DNA of 10,313 nt from SHLJ01 sp041618535 (lineage in GTDB: Bacteria; Bacteroidota; Bacteroidia; Flavobacteriales; Flavobacteriaceae). A program made the translations under genes and the position numbers. Numbering within the stretch: position 1 is the stretch's first letter; each line of letters begins with the position of its first letter. The stretch is taken from the NCBI GenBank assembly GCA_041618535.1, contig JBFKFP010000100.1:1-10313 (forward strand), read 5' to 3'. Shown here piece by piece: positions 6,730 through 10,313 of this stretch. The notes beneath the pieces are model-generated. The model saw nothing but the letters and a program-made list of their open reading frames with translations, made no database searches and was not told the origin of the DNA.

Positions 6730-7493
6730 TTATGATCCGGTTCTTTAGAAAAATACGACAGCAATTATTTATGGAAAGCAGGCTAAGCAAATATACCTTA
6801 TACGCCATCGGGGAGATCTTTCTTGTTGTGATCGGGATATTGATCGCCCTTCAGATCAATAATCAGAATGAGATCAGAAAAGATAAAAATCTAACCAATA
6901 AGTATTTAGAGGGTTTTGCGAGGGACCTGGCCTCCGACAGGGCCCAATTGGACACCCTGATCACGGTGAGAAAGAAACAACGAGTCAGTGCCCGTGCCCT
7001 GATCCGGTATGCCGAGGGGAAGGAAATTGATCTGGACTCCTTCTACAATCATTACTATTTCATCTTTCCCTTTTACAGATTTAGTCCAAATACCAATACC
7101 CTGGAGGAAGTTCTGAATAGTTCGCAGTTACGTCTGATCACCGATGATCAGATCAAGACCCGGTTGCTGGAACTGAGAAGCCTGTATACCGAGATCAGGC
7201 TTAATGAGGAACATGTCTACGAAGACCGGACCGTCTACCTGTACAATGAGCGAACACTGGATCATATTGAATTCAATGGAATTGCCGTTGCACTGAACAA
7301 TGAATCTTTTTCCGATAATAAGGATGCTGAAGTGTTCCTGGAGGATGCGAACTATTTTATAAACGACCGTTACTTCAAGAACTTTTTGAACCTGCTGGAC
7401 TACAACCTGATCTATGTGCTTCCGAAGCTTGAAAGGGCTCGGAATGAATGCGATTCAATTATCGGACTGATTGAAGCAAACCTCAAAAAATAA
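6726..7493 (+). CDS. DUF6090-type membrane-anchored protein, copy 1
   Basis: First of five tandem paralogs. The 255-aa protein has a basic amphipathic start (RFFRKIRQQLF), then a membrane helix at about 26-45 (YAIGEI followed by GILIALQINN), and a largely helical polar domain of some 200 residues. By the positive-inside rule that domain should be periplasmic. The shared family core is at 123-150: TNTLEEVLNSSQLRLITDDQ. Function is unknown. The ATG at 6726 overlaps the GH3 stop as ATGA; a second ATG at 6732 would align exactly with the MIKFFR start of the other copies and is an equal alternative. The usual Trp of the INNWN motif is Gln here (INNQN). The body is relatively GC-rich compared with copies 2 and 3 (34 of 60 bases G/C in 6901-6960). 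Confidence 0.88.
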   Translation: MIMIRFFRKIRQQLFMESRLSKYTLYAIGEIFLVVIGILIALQINNQNEIRKDKNLTNKYLEGFARDLASDRAQLDTLITVRKKQRVSARALIRYAEGKEIDLDSFYNHYYFIFPFYRFSPNTNTLEEVLNSSQLRLITDDQIKTRLLELRSLYTEIRLNEEHVYEDRTVYLYNERTLDHIEFNGIAVALNNESFSDNKDAEVFLEDANYFINDRYFKNFLNLLDYNLIYVLPKLERARNECDSIIGLIEANLKK

Positions 7494-7494
7494 A

Positions 7495-8292
7495 ATGATC
7501 AAATTTTTCCGCCATATCCGCAAAGCGCTCCTGGTTGAAGGTAAATTCAGCAAATACCTGTTTTATGCCATTGGAGAAATTGTATTGGTGGTCATTGGTA
7601 TACTTATCGCCTTATACATCAATAATTTAAATGAAGCAGAAAAATCCAGGAAAAAAGAAGTTATTCTCTTACATCAGCTAAATGAAGAGTTTAAATCTAA
7701 TTTTGAGCAGTTAGACAACAAAATGATAATTAGGGAAAAAGTGATAAAGTCCTCAAAATTTCTGTTGGATGCCATAGATAACAAATCAAATCCTCCTCAA
7801 GATTCTATTATCAAACATTTATATACAACATTATACACACCAACATTTAACTCAAACACAAATGACTACTTCAATTCAAGGAATATCAACTTAATTCAGA
7901 ATGATTCACTAAAGAGTTTATTATCCAAGTGGCCAACAAAGGTTGATGAGCTTAACGAGGAGGAAATTTTATTAGTAAATCATAGAGAGAATCGGTATAT
8001 ACCATTTTTAGCAAAACATATTCAGGTAAGGGATCTTTTTAATGAAGTTGAATATGATATTGGAATGAAAAATCTTATTTACCCAAAGGAAGGAAAACCA
8101 TTAGACCTGATAATCGGCGAATCTAAGCAGACCAAAAATTATAACGCCTTATTAGAGGAAAAAGAACTTGAAGAGTATTTAAGTTATACAATCCTATTCA
8201 ATAATATTTCACAAACGCAGTCGGTTCCTTTGAAAGATCATATTAACATCATATTAGATCAAATTCAAAAAAGCTTAGACCAGTATCGATGA
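7495..8292 (+). CDS. DUF6090-type membrane-anchored protein, copy 2
   Basis: A 265-aa paralog starting one base after the copy 1 stop. An in-frame TTG at 7471 would add eight residues lying inside copy 1, but ATG 7495 gives MIKFFRHIRK, matching the other copies, so I choose it. The membrane helix is at about 22-43 (YAIGEI, GILIAL), followed by YINNLN in place of QINNWN, so this copy lacks the conserved Trp. The presumed periplasmic domain is rich in Asn, Lys and Ile. It keeps the common core at 120-145, SNTNDYFNSRNINLIQNDSL. The DNA of the body is far more AT-rich than copy 1 (15 of 60 bases G/C in 7801-7860), pointing to a different history. Role unknown. Confidence 0.87.
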   Translation: MIKFFRHIRKALLVEGKFSKYLFYAIGEIVLVVIGILIALYINNLNEAEKSRKKEVILLHQLNEEFKSNFEQLDNKMIIREKVIKSSKFLLDAIDNKSNPPQDSIIKHLYTTLYTPTFNSNTNDYFNSRNINLIQNDSLKSLLSKWPTKVDELNEEEILLVNHRENRYIPFLAKHIQVRDLFNEVEYDIGMKNLIYPKEGKPLDLIIGESKQTKNYNALLEEKELEEYLSYTILFNNISQTQSVPLKDHINIILDQIQKSLDQYR

Positions 8293-9050
8293 TTAAATTC
8301 TTCCGCAATATCAGAAAATCACTGCTTATGGAAAACAACACGTCCAAATATTTTAAATACGCCATAGGAGAGATCCTTCTGGTAGTGTTAGGGATTTTAA
8401 TCGCTCTACAGATCAACAACTGGAATCAAAACCGAAAATCAAAAATCATAGAAACAGCTCTATTGCAGGATTTTAGAAAAGGGTTGGAGTTTGATATTAA
8501 ACAAATGGATTCGATTAATGTCCATTATAGTCGTGCTAAAAATGCCATAAAAATTATTTTGGATCATCTTGAAGGAGACATGCCCTATTCATCAGAACTT
8601 GACTCATTATTCTTCGAAACTACCTTGATTTTTGACTCAGGGGGAATGAGCGTTGGAGCCTATGAAACTTTGAAGTCAGGTGGTTTAAACCTTATTTCGA
8701 ATAAACAAATTTTAGATCAGATCATCATTGTATTTGATGAGTTTAATCCGTGGATGCTTTCCTGGGAAACACGATACACCAATTTTCTATTTGATGCCCA
8801 AAAAAACATTTATAATACCAGGTTTGAAGATTTTTGGGGAGGTGACTATAAAAATAAGGATGTCATAGGTAAAATGAAACCCTTGTCCTACGGGGATTTA
8901 AAAAATGATAACGAATTAAAATTTCATTTAAGAACACAAATTAACCTCATCGGTTGGCTTATCAATAAACCCACCGAAAACACACAGATAGAAGCAAAAA
9001 AACTCTTAAATATAATTAAGGATGAGCTTGATAATGATAAAGATTTATGA
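8289..9050 (+). CDS. DUF6090-type membrane-anchored protein, copy 3
   Basis: A 253-aa paralog whose ATG overlaps the copy 2 stop (ATGA). The N-terminus is MIKFFRNIRKSLL, the membrane helix is at about 22-42, and the full QINNWNQNRK motif follows. The presumed periplasmic part has the shared core at 121-148, AYETLKSGGLNLISNKQIL, the clearest SGGLxLIxN version in the array. It also has an aromatic-rich segment NPWMLSWETRYTNF and a WGGDY turn. Like copy 2 it is AT-rich (21 of 60 bases G/C in 8761-8820). No catalytic motif is recognisable and no C-terminal membrane segment is present. Confidence 0.87.
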   Translation: MIKFFRNIRKSLLMENNTSKYFKYAIGEILLVVLGILIALQINNWNQNRKSKIIETALLQDFRKGLEFDIKQMDSINVHYSRAKNAIKIILDHLEGDMPYSSELDSLFFETTLIFDSGGMSVGAYETLKSGGLNLISNKQILDQIIIVFDEFNPWMLSWETRYTNFLFDAQKNIYNTRFEDFWGGDYKNKDVIGKMKPLSYGDLKNDNELKFHLRTQINLIGWLINKPTENTQIEAKKLLNIIKDELDNDKDL

Positions 9051-9838
9051 TAAAGTTCTTTAGACATATTCGTAAAACGCTCCTTTCCAAACCGCCCGAA
9101 CGTGACAGTTCGGTACGCCAGCCCGACGGTGTCATTCCGGCGGGGGCGGGAGGAAAAACGAGCAAATACCTGACATACGCCATCGGCGAGATCCTTTTGG
9201 TTGTAATTGGTATACTGATCGCGCTTCAGATCAACAACTGGAATGAGAACCGTAAAGCCAACGCCATGGCTAATCAGTATTTGGCCGGAATAAAAGACGA
9301 CCTGACCAAAGATCTGGTCATCATAGATAGTATTCTCACCATGAATGCAAAATCGATCAGTCTTATCTCAAGTATAGATTCTGTATTTCACAGAAAAAAA
9401 GGTTTTCTAGCTGATCAATTCCCATTCTTCTTTTTTAATCCGGATACAACAGAGGTTATGAGGCTATTTTTTCGGGAAACCTCGTTTCGTTCTATCAAGG
9501 GTAGCTATAAATCCCTGATTGCCGACGGGAAGTCCGGACTGATCAAAAACAAAGATCTTTTCCAGGCCATCCAACAGGTTTATGACGAGAACCAGGAACG
9601 CCTGGCCAGCACCTATGAGTCTATAAAGACCCTCGAACTTGAAATCAGAATGAAATATTCATTTGAAAAACTCAACTGGACCTATTCAGATTTGAAGAAT
9701 GCGAAGGGTGAAAAAATATTTTCAGACCTTGTGAACCTCACCGAGGAGAAATTTTTTTACAATGCAAACTTGACGCGGGTAAGAGATAACAGTGAAAACG
9801 TGATCAGGATGATAGATAAGGAACTGGGTCATGATTAA
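9047..9838 (+). CDS. DUF6090-type membrane-anchored protein, copy 4 with N-terminal insertion
   Basis: A 263-aa paralog beginning at ATG 9047, in an ATGA overlap with copy 3. The N-terminus MIKFFRHIRKTLL is normal, but about 20 extra residues (roughly 15-36, rich in Pro, Gly, Arg and Asp: KPPERDSSVRQPDGVIPAGA) come before KTSKYLTYAIGE. The membrane helix is thus shifted to about 43-62 and is followed by QINNWNENRK. The DNA of the insertion is strongly GC-rich with inverted repeats, unlike its surroundings, suggesting an inserted small repeat element that left the frame open. The common core is at about 150-180, SIKGSYKSLIADGKSGLIKN, with extra residues between the elements. The end overlaps copy 5 by 8 bp. 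Confidence 0.87.
   Translation: MIKFFRHIRKTLLSKPPERDSSVRQPDGVIPAGAGGKTSKYLTYAIGEILLVVIGILIALQINNWNENRKANAMANQYLAGIKDDLTKDLVIIDSILTMNAKSISLISSIDSVFHRKKGFLADQFPFFFFNPDTTEVMRLFFRETSFRSIKGSYKSLIADGKSGLIKNKDLFQAIQQVYDENQERLASTYESIKTLELEIRMKYSFEKLNWTYSDLKNAKGEKIFSDLVNLTEEKFFYNANLTRVRDNSENVIRMIDKELGHD
9086..9154 (+). repeat. GC-rich palindromic element inserted in frame in copy 4
   Basis: Relative to the other four copies, copy 4 has about 60 extra bases between its basic N-terminal helix and membrane helix. Within 9091-9150, 43 of 60 bases are G or C. CCGAAC (9096-9101) pairs with GTTCGG (9108-9113) across a 6-nt loop, and CCGCCC (9092-9097) can pair with GGGCGG (9144-9149). The size, composition and palindromic structure resemble dispersed palindromic repeats that insert into genes without breaking the frame. 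That it is dispersed in this genome is inference. Confidence 0.5.
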
Positions 9839-10313
9839 GTTTTTTAGACATATAAGAAAGTCGTTAATTGAAGAAAACAACATGGGTAAATATTTCAAAT
9901 ACGCCATCGGTGAGATCCTGCTTGTGGTTATAGGAATTTTAATCGCGCTGCAGATCAATAACTGGAATGAGGACAGGAAGCAGCGAATAAAGGAAGTCCA
10001 TTACCTGGAAAATATAAAAACCGATCTTAATCTGAATATTGAGGAGATCGACCAATATATTGATAAACGGACAGAGCAGATAGCCTCTGCACAATGGATC
10101 CTGGAGCATTTCGAAGGAAGACCCCTAACCGATCTCAACCGGTTTAACAGGGAGACCATCAACATCTATACCTGGCAGAAATTCTTCCAAAGCGACAATA
10201 CATTCCAGGAGTTAAGAAACTCTGGGAACCTGGCCATCATCTCCAACGATTCAATCAAGGACGGTCTGCTTGACCTGGACAATATGTACAAGAAGTTAAA
10301 ATACGAGGAAGAA
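9831..10313 (+). CDS. DUF6090-type membrane-anchored protein, copy 5 (3' end outside window)
   Basis: The fifth paralog, open from ATG 9831 to the window end (161 residues visible). Its start lies 8 bp inside the end of copy 4. The N-terminus MIKFFRHIRKSLIEENN is followed by a membrane helix at about 23-41 and the full QINNWNEDRK motif. The presumed periplasmic part begins with charged, likely helical sequence (KTDLNLNIEEIDQYIDKR). It carries the shared core at 122-150, NTFQELRNSGNLAIISND, before the cut. Based on the other copies, about 90-100 residues should remain beyond the window. Function unknown; whether the array continues further cannot be seen. Confidence 0.87.
   Translation, partial: MIKFFRHIRKSLIEENNMGKYFKYAIGEILLVVIGILIALQINNWNEDRKQRIKEVHYLENIKTDLNLNIEEIDQYIDKRTEQIASAQWILEHFEGRPLTDLNRFNRETINIYTWQKFFQSDNTFQELRNSGNLAIISNDSIKDGLLDLDNMYKKLKYEEE

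Larger units (their letters stand above)
6726..10313 (+). other. tandem array of five DUF6090-type paralogs
   Basis: Five consecutive genes share the layout basic start, single membrane helix (YAIGEI...GILIAL), INNxN, then a divergent polar domain with one common short core. Junctions are an ATGA overlap with GH3, a 1-bp gap, two ATGA overlaps, and an 8-bp overlap. The membrane-helix coding segments are alike in protein but differ at many synonymous positions, so the duplications look old rather than recent. The array runs off the right edge. Confidence 0.85.

Noticed and set aside
7471..7494. TTG start for copy 2 adding eight residues
   Set aside because: The added residues are the shifted-frame end of copy 1; ATG 7495 restores the MIKFFR start shared by the other copies.
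9722..9958. Minus-strand open frame across the copy 4/copy 5 junction
   Set aside because: It is antisense to both paralogs and its hydrophobic part is just the complement of the membrane-helix segment.
6732..9970. CRISPR-like array or insertion-sequence repeats suggested by the periodic similar segments
   Set aside because: The repeats are spaced about 760-790 bp apart, lie at the 5' ends of complete genes and encode a conserved membrane helix, so they are paralog similarity; no transposase or terminal repeats are present.

Overview
The window looks like a chromosomal segment from a member of the Bacteroidota, most likely Flavobacteriia or a close relative. The reasons are moderate GC, few Shine-Dalgarno sequences, a TATCTTTG box of the Bacteroidota -7 type (TAnnTTTG) just before kdsA, and several DUF6090-type membrane proteins, a family I know only from this phylum. 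The species cannot be told from the sequence.

Left part (1-2137, minus strand): a surface-sugar operon read right to left. It has a small three-helix membrane protein (YgjV-like), a FemAB/GNAT-type acyltransferase, and a DegT/DnrJ/EryC1/StrS sugar aminotransferase cut by the left window edge. The last two overlap by ATGA. An aminotransferase plus an acyltransferase suggests an N-acylated amino-deoxysugar for O-antigen or another glycan. The acyltransferase has homologous-looking coding sequence upstream of its first ATG, with no ATG, GTG or TTG to start it.

Middle (2138-4408): a 215-bp AT-rich divergent intergenic region, a four-helix membrane protein of unknown role, then kdsA (KDO-8-phosphate synthase, metal-dependent type) coupled to a small GNAT acetyltransferase. 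A DUF1801 protein converges on them from the minus strand.

Right part (4501-10313, plus strand): a secreted GH3 beta-glycosidase is followed without a gap by five tandem DUF6090-type genes, the last cut by the window edge. Junctions are ATGA overlaps, a 1-bp gap or an 8-bp overlap, so the six genes form one tightly packed operon. Every paralog has the same basic amphipathic N-terminus and single membrane helix, followed by a divergent, presumably periplasmic domain that keeps one short common core (xELxxSGxLxLIxNxxIxxxL). The fourth copy carries a GC-rich, palindrome-containing in-frame insertion of about 20 codons between the N-terminal helix and the membrane helix.

No tRNA, rRNA, CRISPR array, transposase or integrase was recognised. 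The parts most worth a second look are the DUF6090 array and the in-frame palindromic insertion.
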